Part shown: positions 19,480-28,954 of the stretch, piece by piece
How the letters are laid out: each line of letters opens with the position of its first letter
Numbering within the stretch: position 1 is the first letter of the stretch
Origin: Shinella sumterensis
GTDB lineage: Bacteria > Pseudomonadota > Alphaproteobacteria > Rhizobiales > Rhizobiaceae
Assembly: GCF_004514425.2 (NCBI RefSeq)
Contig: NZ_MYFN02000005.1
Span: 1-64,000, forward strand
DNA length: 64,000 bases
Direction of reading: 5' to 3'
The notes under the pieces: generated by a model
Databases searched by the model: none
The model's input: only the letters and a program-made list of their open reading frames with translations
Told to the model about the DNA's origin: nothing
Position numbers and translations under genes: made by a program

Positions 19480-20124
19480 TCAGAGCCGCGTCGTCAGGAG
19501 CTTGAAGCCGGCAAAGGCGAAGAAGGCGGCCATGACGCCTTCGATGGCCCGGCGCGACTTCAGATAGGCGCGGTGCACCGGCGCGAGCGAGAAGACCAGC
19601 GCAAAGCCGAGGAAGACGCAGACGCCCATCACCATGCAGCCCGCGATGAAGGTCGCCATGACGCCGCCCGGTGCGCCCGGCGGCATGCCGAGCGACGTCA
19701 GCATGATCCAGTTGAAGATCGCCTTGGGGTTGGTGATGTGGATGCCGAGACCCTTGAGATATTGCCGCCGCAGCGACAGCGCCGGCATGGCCGCGATCTG
19801 CGCGCGGTAGGTCTCCTCGCTCTTGCGTGCGGCGCGATAGGCATTCCAGGCCAGCCACAGCAGGTAGCAGCCGCCGACGATCTTCAGGATGACGATCGCC
19901 TCGCCATAGGTGCGGATGAGGGCGGACAGGCCCGAGGCAGTGAGGATCGCCCAGACATAGGAGCCCGTAAGGACGCCAAGCGCGAGCGCCACGCCCGCCT
20001 GCCGGCCGCGGCTGATCGATGTCGAGATGATCGCGAGGATCGCCGGGCCCGGCGAGGCGGTCCCGATGAGATAGGCCGTCCAGGCGACGGCGAGCTGCGG
20101 CAGATAGGGGGTAAGGTCGGCCAT
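19480..20124 (-). CDS. LysE/RhtB family amino-acid exporter
   Basis: A 214-residue membrane protein with six hydrophobic segments and the family signature near the N-terminus (GTASPGPAILAI) plus HITNPKAIFNWIM in the middle. Family members export amino acids or their derivatives such as lysine, threonine and homoserine lactone. The substrate here is unknown. I chose the ATG at 20124; the ORF extends much further upstream, but that part runs into a palindromic repeat. Convergent with ispG, 15 bp apart. Confidence 0.88.
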   Translation of the reverse strand: MADLTPYLPQLAVAWTAYLIGTASPGPAILAIISTSISRGRQAGVALALGVLTGSYVWAILTASGLSALIRTYGEAIVILKIVGGCYLLWLAWNAYRAARKSEETYRAQIAAMPALSLRRQYLKGLGIHITNPKAIFNWIMLTSLGMPPGAPGGVMATFIAGCMVMGVCVFLGFALVFSLAPVHRAYLKSRRAIEGVMAAFFAFAGFKLLTTRL

Positions 20125-20231
20125 GGGGTCACCGGATGGATTTCCGGCAACGATACGCGATCCGCTTGCCGTCTGACAGCCGGAGAATTGCACCACATGT
20201 CCCTGTCGGGGCGTGATGTGACGCGTCCCTT

Positions 20232-20382
20232 TCATCCGGCCCTTCGGGCCACCTTCTCCCCGCTGGGGAGAAGGGGAAGCGGGGCGACGTGTCGCTCGAC
20301 ACGTCGGCATCGGGAGGACGAGAGGGCGCCGTCATTCCCTTCTCCCCGCCGGGGAGAAGGTGCCGGCAGGCGGATGAGGGGG
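20232..20382. repeat. RIME-like palindromic intergenic repeat, copy 1
   Basis: Between lysE and hisC. The left end TCATCCGGCCCTTCGGGCC and right end GCCGGCAGGCGGATGA flank two copies of the palindrome CCTTCTCCCCG-N2-4-GGGGAGAAGG. The ~65 bp between the palindromes (with GACGTGTCGCTCGACACGTC, itself a palindrome) differs from the other copies. This resembles the rhizobial intergenic mosaic element RIME. Transcribed, it would form long hairpins and could terminate or stabilise the hisC message. Confidence 0.85.
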
Positions 20383-20393
20383 CTTGCGAAACC

Positions 20394-21449
20394 TCAGACG
20401 ATCTCTTCAAGCGCCGCGATCAGGCGGTCGCATTCTTCCGGCGTACCGATGGTGATGCGCAGGAAATCCGAGATGCGGGGCTTGGCGAAGTGGCGCACGA
20501 GCACCGCCCTCTCGCGCAGGCCGCTCGCGAGCGCCTCGCCGCTGTGATCGGGGTGGCGGGCGAAGACAAAGTTGGCCTGCGAGGGCAAAACCTCGAAGCC
20601 GCGCTGGCGCAGCGCGCCGGTGACGCGCTCGCGGCTTTCGATGACCTTGCCGCGCGTCTCGTCGAACCATGCGCGATCGTCGATAGCGGCGGTCGCGCCG
20701 GCCTGGGCGATGCGGTCGAGCGGATAGGAGTTGAAGCTGTCCTTGACGCGCTCCAGCGCATCGATCAGCGGGCGCTGGCCGATGGCGTAGCCGACACGCA
20801 GGCCGGCAAGCGAGCGCGACTTGGACAGCGTGTGCACCACGAGCAGGTTGTCGTATGTCTTCGTCAGCGGAATGGCGCTTTCGCCGCCGAAATCGATATA
20901 GGCTTCGTCGATCACCACCGGCTGGTCGGGATGGGCGGCGACCAGCGCCTCGATGGCGGAAAGCGGCAAGCCGATGCCCGTTGGCGCATTCGGGTTGGCG
21001 AGGATGATGGCGCCGCAGGCGCGGTCATAATCCTTGAGATCGACGGTGAAATCGTCCTTGAGCGCGATCTCCACCGCCTCGATGCCGAACAGGCGGCAGT
21101 AGGTCGGGTAGAAGCTGTAGGTGATATCGGGGTAGAGCAGCGGCTTCTCGTGCTTGAGCAGGGCGGCGAAGACATGCGCCAGCACCTCGTCGGAACCGTT
21201 GCCGACAAAGACCTCGTCCTCCGCCACGCCATAAAAGCGGGCGATCGACTGGCGCAGCGCCAGCGCCGACGGATCGGGATAGAGCTTCAGGCTGTCGGCG
21301 ACGACCGCCTGCATGGCGGCGATGGCCTTGGGCGACGGCCCGTAGGGATTTTCATTGGTGTTGAGCTTGATGAGATCTTGAATGCGCGGCTGTTCGCCCG
21401 CGACATAGGGCTTGAGCGTGGCGACGATCGGCGACCAGAATTTGCTCAT
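20394..21449 (-). CDS. hisC: Histidinol-phosphate aminotransferase HisC
   Basis: A 351-residue fold-type I PLP enzyme: PLP lysine K210 in [13 protein letters not shown], substrate region [12 protein letters not shown] (29-40), and [10 protein letters not shown] and DEAYIDF in the cofactor pocket. It transaminates imidazole-acetol phosphate in histidine synthesis, and in some rhizobia also aromatic keto acids. It lies 4 bp after the ispA stop, so the two form an operon, an unusual pairing of histidine and isoprenoid synthesis. The ATG at 21449 is chosen; the 25-residue upstream extension overlaps ispA. Confidence 0.93.
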   Translation of the reverse strand: MSKFWSPIVATLKPYVAGEQPRIQDLIKLNTNENPYGPSPKAIAAMQAVVADSLKLYPDPSALALRQSIARFYGVAEDEVFVGNGSDEVLAHVFAALLKHEKPLLYPDITYSFYPTYCRLFGIEAVEIALKDDFTVDLKDYDRACGAIILANPNAPTGIGLPLSAIEALVAAHPDQPVVIDEAYIDFGGESAIPLTKTYDNLLVVHTLSKSRSLAGLRVGYAIGQRPLIDALERVKDSFNSYPLDRIAQAGATAAIDDRAWFDETRGKVIESRERVTGALRQRGFEVLPSQANFVFARHPDHSGEALASGLRERAVLVRHFAKPRISDFLRITIGTPEECDRLIAALEEIV

Positions 21450-21453
21450 GGCG

Positions 21454-22371
21454 TCAGTTCCTGCGATTGGCGATGAAGTGGGCGGTTTCGACGAGGATTC
21501 CGGCCCGATGGCTGAACGGCGCAAGAAGCGCCTCGGCCTCCTTCACAAGCGCCTGGAGGCGGTCTTCCGCCCAGGCCTGGCCGCGGCGCGCCACCAGCGT
21601 CGCCTTGCCGCGCTCCGCATCCTTGCCCGTCGCCTTGCCCAGCGTGGCGGCGTCGGCGGTGAGATCGAGCAGGTCGTCGGCGATCTGGAACGCCAGGCCG
21701 ACGGTTTCGCCGTAGCGGCGCAGCGTCGCGCGGTCGGCAGGCGACGCGTCGGCGATGATGGCGCCGGCCTCGCAGGCAAAGCGCAGCAGCGCACCCGTTT
21801 TCATCGCCTGCAATGTGACGATACCAGCCTCGTCCGGCGCCGTCTTCTCGGCATCGAGATCGAGCGCCTGGCCGCCGGCCATGCCGCCGATGCCCGCCGC
21901 GCGCGAAAGCGCCAGCACGAGCGCCGTTTTCGTGGCGTCTGGCAGCCGCGTTTCGGGCGAAGCGACGATATCGAAGGCGAGCGTCAGAAGGCTGTCGCCG
22001 GCAAGGATTGCCGCGGCCTCGTCGAAGGCGATGTGCACGGTCGGCTGGCCGCGGCGCAGGTCGTCGTCGTCCATGGCCGGAAGGTCGTCATGCACCAAAG
22101 AATAGCAGTGGATGCACTCCAGCGCGGCACCGATGCGCACCGCCGTTTCGCGCTCCACCCCGTCGAACAGCGCGGCCGCCTCGATGACGAGGAACGGGCG
22201 CAGGCGCTTGCCGCCGTTCAGCACGCCGTGGCGCATGGCGGCGAGAAGCCGCGCCGGGCGTGCGATCTCGCCCGGCTGCACATCCGCAGAGAGCAGCGTG
22301 GCCAGGACGGTCTCCACCGCCTCGCCGTTGCTCTTCAAGAGGGACAGAAATTCCTGATGACGCTCGCTCAT
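21454..22371 (-). CDS. ispA: Polyprenyl diphosphate synthase (farnesyl/geranylgeranyl type)
   Basis: A 305-residue trans-prenyltransferase. The first aspartate-rich motif is [10 protein letters not shown] (95-104), the second DDLLD (232-236), with GGKRLRP (53-59) for IPP binding. The two-residue insertion in the first motif (DDxxxxD) is typical of bacterial FPP synthases. Product length cannot be set from sequence alone: FPP is most likely. The short chain supplies undecaprenyl, quinone and hopanoid routes. The ATG at 22371 is followed by a normal N-terminus; the longer upstream ORF is antisense to the mtgA leader. Confidence 0.9.
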   Translation of the reverse strand: MSERHQEFLSLLKSNGEAVETVLATLLSADVQPGEIARPARLLAAMRHGVLNGGKRLRPFLVIEAAALFDGVERETAVRIGAALECIHCYSLVHDDLPAMDDDDLRRGQPTVHIAFDEAAAILAGDSLLTLAFDIVASPETRLPDATKTALVLALSRAAGIGGMAGGQALDLDAEKTAPDEAGIVTLQAMKTGALLRFACEAGAIIADASPADRATLRRYGETVGLAFQIADDLLDLTADAATLGKATGKDAERGKATLVARRGQAWAEDRLQALVKEAEALLAPFSHRAGILVETAHFIANRRN

Positions 22372-22579
22372 GGCCGCTCTTTGGCATGGCCCCCCGGCCG
22401 AAGCAACGGGAAGGACGGGATGGCGACAAAGAATCGCGGCACAGTGCTGGTTTTTGGCACGCCGGAACGGTATGAAGTCGCAACACTGGAAGGACGGGCG
22501 CCGGCACTTGGACATCGTACCTGAGACGCGGGAAGACACGATCGAAGGAAAGGCTGAGCCCGATGCCAGGGATGGCTGG

Positions 22580-23263
22580 ATGACCTGCCTGCGCAAGAAC
22601 TGGCGTCGCCTCTGTCTGGCGCTCCTGGCGTTCGTCGCGCTGCCCTATGTGCTGATCGTGCTCTATACTGCGGAGTTCGTCCGCCCGATCTCCACCCTCA
22701 TGCTGCGCGATGTCGTGCTGCTGCGCGGCTACGACCGGCAATGGGTGGATTTCGAGGACATCTCGCCCAATGTCGTGCGCGCCGTGATGATGTCGGAGGA
22801 CGGGCAGTACTGCCGTCATGCCGGCGTCGACTGGGGCGCCATGCGCGAGGTCGTCAACGAGGCGCTGGCCGGCGAGCAGACGCGCGGGGCCAGCACCATC
22901 CCCATGCAGACCGCCAAGAACCTCTTCCTGTGGAACGGCCGCTCCTTCGTGCGCAAGGCGATGGAGGTGCCGCTCGCCGTGGTCGCCGACTTCGTCTGGA
23001 GCAAGCGCCGCCTGATGGAAATCTACCTCAACGTCGCCGAATGGGGGCCGGGCATCTACGGCATCGAGGCGGCGGCACAGTATCATTTCAACGTTTCCGC
23101 CGCCAAGCTTTCGCGCCGCCAGGCGGCATTGCTGGCGGTCTCGCTGCCCAATCCCTATACCCGCAATGCCGGCAAACCCGGCCCGGGCCTGCAGAGCCTG
23201 GCGCGGCTGATCGACCGGCGGGCGGGCCGCTCGGGCGATTACATCAAATGCCTTTATGACTGA
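22580..23263 (+). CDS. mtgA: Monofunctional peptidoglycan glycosyltransferase MtgA
   Basis: A 227-residue GT51 enzyme with one N-terminal transmembrane helix (residues ~10-30). The catalytic glutamate is E73 in [11 protein letters not shown], with [16 protein letters not shown] and [21 protein letters not shown] further on. It polymerises lipid II into glycan strands on the periplasmic face. In-frame starts at 22472 and 22370 exist, but the 36 codons before 22580 have non-coding codon use, and AGGGA precedes 22580, so I prefer that ATG. Divergent from ispA. Confidence 0.88.
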   Translation: MTCLRKNWRRLCLALLAFVALPYVLIVLYTAEFVRPISTLMLRDVVLLRGYDRQWVDFEDISPNVVRAVMMSEDGQYCRHAGVDWGAMREVVNEALAGEQTRGASTIPMQTAKNLFLWNGRSFVRKAMEVPLAVVADFVWSKRRLMEIYLNVAEWGPGIYGIEAAAQYHFNVSAAKLSRRQAALLAVSLPNPYTRNAGKPGPGLQSLARLIDRRAGRSGDYIKCLYD

Positions 23264-23335
23264 CGTCACGGCTTTTCATTGGCGCGGGCGCCCGTGAGCG
23301 CGTAACCATGCGGCCTCTCACACGGAGCCCATGCC

Positions 23336-23983
23336 ATGTCCGACCTCATCCTCTATATCGGCAACAAGAACTATTCGTCCTGGTCGCTGCGGCCATGGAT
23401 CGCCATGGAAGCGGCCGGCGTGCCGTTCACCGATGAGGTGATCCCCTTCGATTTCCCGGCGGGCAATCCGAAGTTCAAGGCGATCTCGCCGACGGGGCGC
23501 GTGCCGGTGCTGCATCACGGCGATGTGCGCGTGTGGGAATCGCTCGCCATCATCGAATATGTCGCCGAGCTGTTTCCCGATAAAGGCATCTGGCCGAAGG
23601 ATGCGGGCGCCCGCGCCGAGGCCCGCGCGATTTCGATGGAGATGCTGTCCGGCTTCCGCGCGCTGCGCAATGCCTGCCCGATGAACATTCGCCGCGAACC
23701 CCGCGCCATAGCACTTCCCGACGGTGTGACGGACGACGTCGCGCGCATCGAGACGATCTGGAAGGAGGCGCTGGCGCGCTCCGGCGGCCCCTTCCTGTTC
23801 GGCGCCTTCTCGGCGGCGGATGCGATGTACGCGCCGGTGGTCAACCGCTTCGAAACCTACCGTCTCACGCAGGATGACACTGTGCTCGCCTATATCGCCC
23901 GCGTGAAGGCGCATCCGGCATGGCAGAAGTGGCAGGCGGCCGCGTTGGCCGAACCGTGGATCGTGCCGGAGGACGAGGCCTAG
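23336..23983 (+). CDS. Glutathione S-transferase family protein
   Basis: A 215-residue protein with the thioredoxin-like N-terminal domain (YIGNKNYSSWSLRPW, residues ~7-21, with the candidate catalytic Ser at SSWS; cis-Pro in GRVPVL; ESLAIIEY) and an all-helical C-terminal domain. The SSWSLR start is typical of zeta/beta-like bacterial GSTs related to maleylacetoacetate isomerase and YfcF/YfcG, but the substrate cannot be set. It stands alone between mtgA and rpmF. Confidence 0.88.
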   Translation: MSDLILYIGNKNYSSWSLRPWIAMEAAGVPFTDEVIPFDFPAGNPKFKAISPTGRVPVLHHGDVRVWESLAIIEYVAELFPDKGIWPKDAGARAEARAISMEMLSGFRALRNACPMNIRREPRAIALPDGVTDDVARIETIWKEALARSGGPFLFGAFSAADAMYAPVVNRFETYRLTQDDTVLAYIARVKAHPAWQKWQAAALAEPWIVPEDEA

Positions 23984-24130
23984 GCGACGGAATCGAAAAA
24001 AACCGCGCGGGGACTGGTCAAGCAGGGTTTTGCTGTGTATAAGCCGGCCCAATTTCCGAGATAACGACATGTTCTTGTCAGCCATTCGGTGGCGCGAGGA
24101 TGTGTTTGCCTGATAAGTGGAGTTAGTCAA

Positions 24131-24316
24131 ATGGCTGTACCGAAAAGAAAAGTGAGCCCGTCCAAGCGCGGTATGCGCCGTTCCGCAGACGCTCTGAAGG
24201 GCTCGACCTACGTCGAAGACAAGAATTCGGGCGAACTGCGCCGTCCGCACCACATCGACCTGAAGACCGGCATGTACCGCGGTCGCCAGGTTCTGACGCC
24301 GAAGGAAAGCGCGTAA
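24131..24316 (+). CDS. rpmF: 50S ribosomal protein L32
   Basis: A 61-residue protein, [20 protein letters not shown] at the N-terminus and [16 protein letters not shown] toward the C-terminus. It lacks the zinc-binding cysteines (C- form), as usual in rhizobia. In many alphaproteobacteria rpmF stands beside mtgA, as here with a GST between. AGTTAGTC-rich leader; a strong terminator follows. Confidence 0.97.
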   Translation: MAVPKRKVSPSKRGMRRSADALKGSTYVEDKNSGELRRPHHIDLKTGMYRGRQVLTPKESA

Positions 24317-24344
24317 TCCGCGTTTCCAGCGTCAGCTGAGATCA

Positions 24345-24372
24345 GGGGCCGGGCGACCGGCCCTTTTCTTTT
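24345..24372 (+). terminator. Intrinsic terminator of rpmF
   Basis: Stem GGGCCGG (24346-24352), loop GCGA, stem CCGGCCC (24357-24363), then TTTTCTTTT. Confidence 0.93.
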
Positions 24373-24487
24373 GCCGGCATTTTTGGCCGATCCGCCCCAT
24401 TCCGGCACGCCGCCGTTTCCTTGCGGGCGATCTTCGGCTAAGAGGGCCCGGACGCCGCCATGACGCGCGGCCACCGGGAGTTTGCCG

Positions 24488-24895
24488 ATGTTGCTGGCCA
24501 TACCGCTGCTGATCCTGCCCTTCGCGCTCTACAATCTCGCCATGACCGGCCTGTTCGGCACCGGCGGCAATGCCGTGCTCGACAGCGAGGTCCTATCCGT
24601 CAACATGCTCTCGGGCGCGACGTGGACGCTCGCCTTCGGCGACCTCATCATCCTCATCGCACTGGCGCTGCTGTTCGTGGAAATCCTGAAGGCCACGCGG
24701 CCGGGCTCGCGCGCACTGCTCGATCACATGCTGTCGATGGTGCTGTTCGTCGTCGCGCTCGTCGAGTTCCTGCTGGTGCAGGGCGCGGCGACGCAGATCT
24801 TCTTCATCCTGATGACCATCATCTTCATCGATGTCGTCGCCGGTTTCGCGGTCTCGATCCGCACGGCGAGCCGCGATCTCTCGATCGGGCTTTGA
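24488..24895 (+). CDS. Conserved four-helix membrane protein, unknown function
   Basis: A 135-residue protein that is almost entirely hydrophobic: four predicted transmembrane helices at ~2-20, 48-65, 82-103 and 107-125, with a short basic loop KATRPGSR between helices 2 and 3. I do not recognise a named family. GGGAG lies 7 nt before the ATG, making it a good start. It sits alone between rpmF (plus) and phaR (minus, convergent). Confidence 0.75.
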   Translation: MLLAIPLLILPFALYNLAMTGLFGTGGNAVLDSEVLSVNMLSGATWTLAFGDLIILIALALLFVEILKATRPGSRALLDHMLSMVLFVVALVEFLLVQGAATQIFFILMTIIFIDVVAGFAVSIRTASRDLSIGL

Positions 24896-24929
24896 CGGCG
24901 CGGGTCAGACCCGCGCCATTCTCCCGGCG

Positions 24930-25508
24930 TCAGCCGAGATTGTCGAGCTTCGTCTGGAGCGCGCGCAGCTGCTCCTTCAGCTCGTCGATGTCCTTGGCCT
25001 CGGCCTTGCGCGTCTCCTTGGGCGGAGCGGCATTGGCAAAGGGCGAGAACATCTTCATCGCCTGCTGGAACATCTCGGTGTTGCGCCGCACCGTCTCCTC
25101 GACGAGCGCCATGGGCACCTGAAGATTCTTGCCGAGCGGGGTATCGCCGAAGGTCTTGTTGATCTGCTCGCGCATCTGCACCTGCTGGTCCGTGAAGGCC
25201 TGCATGGAATGTTCGAGATAGCTCGGCACGACCATCTGCATCTGGTCGCCGTAGTAGGAGATCAGCTGACGAAGGAAGGAGATCGGCAGGAGCGTATTGC
25301 CCGTCTTCGATTCCTGCTCGAAAATGATCTGCGTCAGCACCGAATGGGTGATGTCGTCACCCGATTTGGCGTCCTGCACGGTGAAGTCCTCGCCCTTCTT
25401 CACCATGACCGCGAGATCGTCGAGCGTCACATAGGTGCTCGTGCCCGTGTTGTAGAGCCGGCGGTTCGCATATTTCTTGATGACGATCTGACCGTCGTTT
25501 CTGGCCAT
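24930..25508 (-). CDS. phaR: Polyhydroxyalkanoate synthesis repressor PhaR
   Basis: A 192-residue protein with the diagnostic N-terminus KKYANRRLYNTGTSTYVTLD (PHB/PHA accumulation DNA-binding domain) and a helical C-terminal part. PhaR binds DNA upstream of phasin and pha genes and also the PHB granule, so it derepresses phasins as polymer forms; in S. meliloti the same protein (AniA) affects carbon flow widely. It is divergent from phaA, with 294 bp between starts, where its own operator would be expected. ATG at 25508. Confidence 0.95.
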   Translation of the reverse strand: MARNDGQIVIKKYANRRLYNTGTSTYVTLDDLAVMVKKGEDFTVQDAKSGDDITHSVLTQIIFEQESKTGNTLLPISFLRQLISYYGDQMQMVVPSYLEHSMQAFTDQQVQMREQINKTFGDTPLGKNLQVPMALVEETVRRNTEMFQQAMKMFSPFANAAPPKETRKAEAKDIDELKEQLRALQTKLDNLG

Positions 25509-25802
25509 TAGGGTCTCCTCATACCCGTCTTCCCATTTTCTTTTTGGTCGTTTCGAGTATCGGCAAAAACACCCCGCCTGACAATCGAATTGTGCGATGC
25601 GGCGAGGAATGCTGCGCAACATGAATTTTCATGCTGCATGGCGCGCCGATGAAATTTTAGCGAGGCCGGATATCGGGTTTGACTCTCCCCCTCCGCTTTG
25701 CCAGTTTTGACGTCGGGAGAACCGCCGGGCCTGCGTCGTTTGCACGCTGGAGCCTGGTTCCAAGGCCGCAAGCCCGGCCGCAGAACTGAGGAAGAACATA
25801 CC

Positions 25803-26984
25803 ATGAGCACCTCGTCCATCGTCATCGCCAGTGCCGCCCGTACAGCCGTCGGCGCCTTCAACGGCGCCTTCGCCAACACGCCCGCCCACGAACTCGGGGC
25901 CGCGGCGATCTCGGCGGTGCTGGAACGCGCGGGCGTGGAGGCCGGCGAGGTGAACGAAGTGATTCTCGGCCAGGTCCTGCCGGCCGGCGAAGGCCAGAAC
26001 CCGGCCCGCCAGGCCGCCATGAAGGCCGGCATTCCGCAGGAGGCGACCGCCTGGGGCCTGAACCAGCTCTGCGGTTCGGGCCTGCGGGCCGTTGCCCTCG
26101 GCATGCAGCAGATCGCAACCGGCGACGCCGACATCATCGTGGCCGGCGGCATGGAATCCATGTCCATGGCGCCGCATTGCGCGCATCTGCGCGGCGGCGT
26201 GAAGATGGGCGACTTCAAGATGATCGACACGATGATCAAGGACGGCCTGACCGACGCCTTCTACGGCTACCACATGGGCATCACCGCGGAGAATATCGCC
26301 CGGCAGTGGCAGCTGTCGCGCGACGAGCAGGATGCCTTCGCGGTCGCCTCGCAGAACAAGGCCGAGGCCGCCCAGACGCAAGGCCGCTTCAAGGACGAGA
26401 TCGTTCCCTTCATCGTCAAGGGCCGCAAGGGCGACGTGACCGTCGATGCCGACGAATATATCCGCCATGGCGCCACGCTCGATTCCATGGCGAAGCTGCG
26501 TCCGGCCTTCGACAAGGAAGGCACGGTGACCGCCGGCAACGCCTCCGGCCTCAATGACGGCGCGGCCGCCACACTCCTGATGAGCGAGGCGGAAGCCGCG
26601 CGCCGCGGCATCGAGCCGCTTGCCCGCATCGTGTCCTGGGCGACGGCCGGCGTCGACCCGAAGATCATGGGCACCGGCCCCATCCCGGCCTCGCGCAAGG
26701 CCCTGGAGCGCGCGGGCTGGTCGATCGGCGACATCGACCTCGTGGAGGCCAACGAAGCCTTCGCAGCGCAGGCCTGCGCGGTCAACAAGGACCTCGGCTG
26801 GGATCCTTCGATCGTCAACGTCAACGGCGGCGCCATCGCCATCGGCCACCCGATCGGCGCATCGGGCGCCCGCATCCTCAACACGCTGCTCTTCGAAATG
26901 AAGCGCCGCGGCGCGTCCAAGGGCCTTGCCACGCTCTGCATCGGCGGCGGCATGGGCGTGGCGATGTGCGTCGAGCGCCTGTAA
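25803..26984 (+). CDS. phaA: Acetyl-CoA acetyltransferase (beta-ketothiolase) PhaA
   Basis: A 393-residue thiolase with nucleophile Cys90 ([11 protein letters not shown]), His349 ([14 protein letters not shown]) and Cys379 (TLCIGGGMG), all at the family positions. It condenses two acetyl-CoA to acetoacetyl-CoA, the first step of PHB synthesis. Followed 86 bp later by phaB and preceded by divergent phaR, giving the classic cluster. The polymerase phaC is not in the window. Confidence 0.96.
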   Translation: MSTSSIVIASAARTAVGAFNGAFANTPAHELGAAAISAVLERAGVEAGEVNEVILGQVLPAGEGQNPARQAAMKAGIPQEATAWGLNQLCGSGLRAVALGMQQIATGDADIIVAGGMESMSMAPHCAHLRGGVKMGDFKMIDTMIKDGLTDAFYGYHMGITAENIARQWQLSRDEQDAFAVASQNKAEAAQTQGRFKDEIVPFIVKGRKGDVTVDADEYIRHGATLDSMAKLRPAFDKEGTVTAGNASGLNDGAAATLLMSEAEAARRGIEPLARIVSWATAGVDPKIMGTGPIPASRKALERAGWSIGDIDLVEANEAFAAQACAVNKDLGWDPSIVNVNGGAIAIGHPIGASGARILNTLLFEMKRRGASKGLATLCIGGGMGVAMCVERL

Positions 26985-27070
26985 GCGCCGGCTTGCACGC
27001 TGCTTTGCCATGACCCGCCGCCAGCGGGGCGTCGGGTCTCACTGAAAAAAACACAAGGGGAGTGAGCCAA

Positions 27071-27796
27071 ATGAGCAGGGTAGCACTGGTAACGGGCGGA
27101 TCGCGGGGCATCGGCGCAGCCATTTCGGTGGCGCTGAAGGCAGCCGGATACAGGGTGGCTGCCAACTATGCCGGCAATGACGAGGCTGCCGAAGCGTTCA
27201 AGGCCGAGACCGGGATTGCGGTCTACAAGTGGGACGTATCGAGCTACGAGGCCTGCGTGGAGGGCATCGGCAGGGTGGAGGCGGATCTCGGCCCGGTCGA
27301 CGTTCTCGTCAACAATGCCGGCATCACGCGCGACGCGATGTTTCACAAGATGACGCCGGAGCAATGGGGTGCGGTGATCGGCACCAACCTCACCGGCCTC
27401 TTCAACATGACGCATCCGATCTGGTCGGGCATGCGCGACCGCAATTTCGGCCGCGTCATCAACATTTCCTCGATCAACGGCCAGAAGGGCCAGATGGGCC
27501 AGGCGAACTATTCGGCCGCCAAGGCCGGCGATCTCGGCTTCACCAAGGCGCTGGCGCAGGAGGGGGCCGCCAAGGGCATCACCGTCAACGCCATCTGCCC
27601 CGGCTATATCGGCACCGAGATGGTGCGCGCCATTCCCGAGAAGGTGCTGAACGAGCGGATCATTCCGCTGATCCCCGTCGGGCGCCTTGGCGAACCCGAG
27701 GAGATCGCCCGCGTCGTCGTCTTCCTCGCTTCCGACGATGCCGGCTTCATCACCGGCTCGACCATCTCGGCCAATGGCGGGCAGTTCTTCGTCTGA
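27071..27796 (+). CDS. phaB: Acetoacetyl-CoA reductase PhaB
   Basis: A 241-residue short-chain dehydrogenase: cofactor motif TGGSRGIG (8-15), NNAG (81-84), catalytic Ser134, Tyr147 and Lys151 (YSAAK). Strong similarity in layout to PhaB, the NADPH-dependent reductase making (R)-3-hydroxybutyryl-CoA. ATG at 27071 with GGGGAG 8 nt before; a GTG at 27062 overlaps that site and is rejected. In operon with phaA. Confidence 0.95.
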   Translation: MSRVALVTGGSRGIGAAISVALKAAGYRVAANYAGNDEAAEAFKAETGIAVYKWDVSSYEACVEGIGRVEADLGPVDVLVNNAGITRDAMFHKMTPEQWGAVIGTNLTGLFNMTHPIWSGMRDRNFGRVINISSINGQKGQMGQANYSAAKAGDLGFTKALAQEGAAKGITVNAICPGYIGTEMVRAIPEKVLNERIIPLIPVGRLGEPEEIARVVVFLASDDAGFITGSTISANGGQFFV

Positions 27797-27815
27797 CGCC
27801 GACACCCCATGCCAC

Positions 27816-27841
27816 GGAACACGGCGCCTTGCGGCGCCGTT
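27816..27841 (+). promoter_or_regulatory. Possible EcfG-type promoter overlapping a GC hairpin
   Basis: GGAAC (27816-27820), 17-nt spacer, CGTT (27838-27841) match the EcfG consensus 30 nt ahead of the pterin dehydratase. The spacer is itself a hairpin (CGGCGCC-TTGC-GGCGCCG) that may instead be the phaB terminator. One chance match of this pattern is expected somewhere in a window this size. Confidence 0.35.
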
Positions 27842-27870
27842 CTCCATGGCGCGACAGAGAGGAAGGGCCC

Positions 27871-28179
27871 ATGAAACAGGAAAAGCTCGACGAAGCCGCC
27901 ATCACCGAGGCGCTCGCCACCGTGGACGGCTGGTCCCGTTCGAACGACGGCATCGCCATCGAGAAGACCTTCCGGTTCAAGTCCTTCCGCGAGGCCTTCG
28001 GCTTCATGACCGAGGGCGCGCTCGCCGCGGAGAAGTTCAACCATCACCCCGAATGGTTCAACGTCTATAACCGCGTCGACGTGCGACTGACCAACCACGA
28101 TGCGGGCGGCCTGACCGCGCTCGACTTCAAGCTGGCGACGGCGATGGACGGCGCGGCGGTCCTGCGCACGAAGAGTTGA
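27871..28179 (+). CDS. phhB: Pterin-4a-carbinolamine dehydratase
   Basis: A 102-residue PCD/DCoH protein with the active-site stretch [17 protein letters not shown] followed by [10 protein letters not shown]. It dehydrates 4a-hydroxytetrahydropterin made by aromatic amino-acid hydroxylases. No phenylalanine hydroxylase is in the window; in bacteria lacking one, these proteins may act in molybdopterin or folate metabolism, so the physiological role is open. The product name is secure. Confidence 0.93.
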   Translation: MKQEKLDEAAITEALATVDGWSRSNDGIAIEKTFRFKSFREAFGFMTEGALAAEKFNHHPEWFNVYNRVDVRLTNHDAGGLTALDFKLATAMDGAAVLRTKS

Positions 28180-28250
28180 AGCGACGTGACTGCATTCCCA
28201 TATGAGGAACGCCGGGCGAAACCGGCATCGCCACCTGAAGGAGGCCGTGC

Positions 28251-28640
28251 ATGGATGATGTGAAGATCGGCGAGATTCTTCTGCCGGGAGACGAAGCCGA
28301 ACAGGAGCGTCAGCGCGACCGCGTGAAGAAGCGGTTCTGGCCGGTTCTCAAGCGCGCCGTGCGGCAGATCCCGTTTTCGCGCGACCTCATCGCCTCCTAT
28401 TATTGCGCGCTCGATCCTCGCACGCCGCTGCGCGTCCGCGGCACGCTGCTCGGCGCTCTCGCCTATTTCGTGATGCCCATCGACGTCGTTCCCGACTTCC
28501 TGGCGGTGGTGGGTTTCACCGATGACATCGCCGTCCTGACGGCCGCGTTTGCCGCCGTCCGCGGCCATGTGCGCGACGATCACTATGTCGCCGCCGACAA
28601 GGCGCTTGCGGACGAACCGGACCTGCAACCGACGCGATAG
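28251..28640 (+). CDS. YkvA family (DUF1232) membrane protein
   Basis: A 129-residue protein with the DUF1232 core LGALAYFVMPIDVVPDFLAVVGFTDD (cited here only by its ends: LGALAYF and GFTDD) at ~residues 64-92. The family is widespread and uncharacterised; the PxD(V/L)(I/V)PDxxP-like motif is present as MPIDVVPDF. It has one or two weak membrane segments and charged ends. Same strand and 71 bp after phhB, possibly co-transcribed. Confidence 0.85.
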   Translation: MDDVKIGEILLPGDEAEQERQRDRVKKRFWPVLKRAVRQIPFSRDLIASYYCALDPRTPLRVRGTLLGALAYFVMPIDVVPDFLAVVGFTDDIAVLTAAFAAVRGHVRDDHYVAADKALADEPDLQPTR

Positions 28641-28954
28641 GCCGCCTGCCGCAGGGCTGCCGCGATCGGGGACAAATTCTTGCCCTATTCCTTGTGCCTT
28701 TAAGGGTTCGACGGGTTCTATCTCACCAAATTGGGACTGGGAACGCCCGCCTTTCTTCCAGAAGGCAGCGGCGCGGTTCGACGCAATCATGTCCCGGTGC
28801 GGCGCGGATGGCCTTCGTAAAATGCGTGCATGTTGACGGTTTGGTAACCTGAATTAAGTCAAAATAAATCAAATCGTCACCATGCATGGCCGACACCGGC
28901 AGGACAGGCATCGCCTTCGGCCGCAACCACTGGCAAGACAACCGGCAGGAAAAC
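28641..28954. other. Gene-free region before the IalB gene
   Basis: About 310 bp with no coding signal. It contains an AT-rich patch near 28830-28875 with GTTGACGG and AATTAAGTC that could hold a sigma-70 promoter for the IalB-family gene, though the -10 box is not clear. Confidence 0.45.

Noticed and set aside
22370-22579. Longer start of mtgA
   Set aside because: The upstream codons have low GC at third positions and no conserved content; a better ribosome site precedes 22580.
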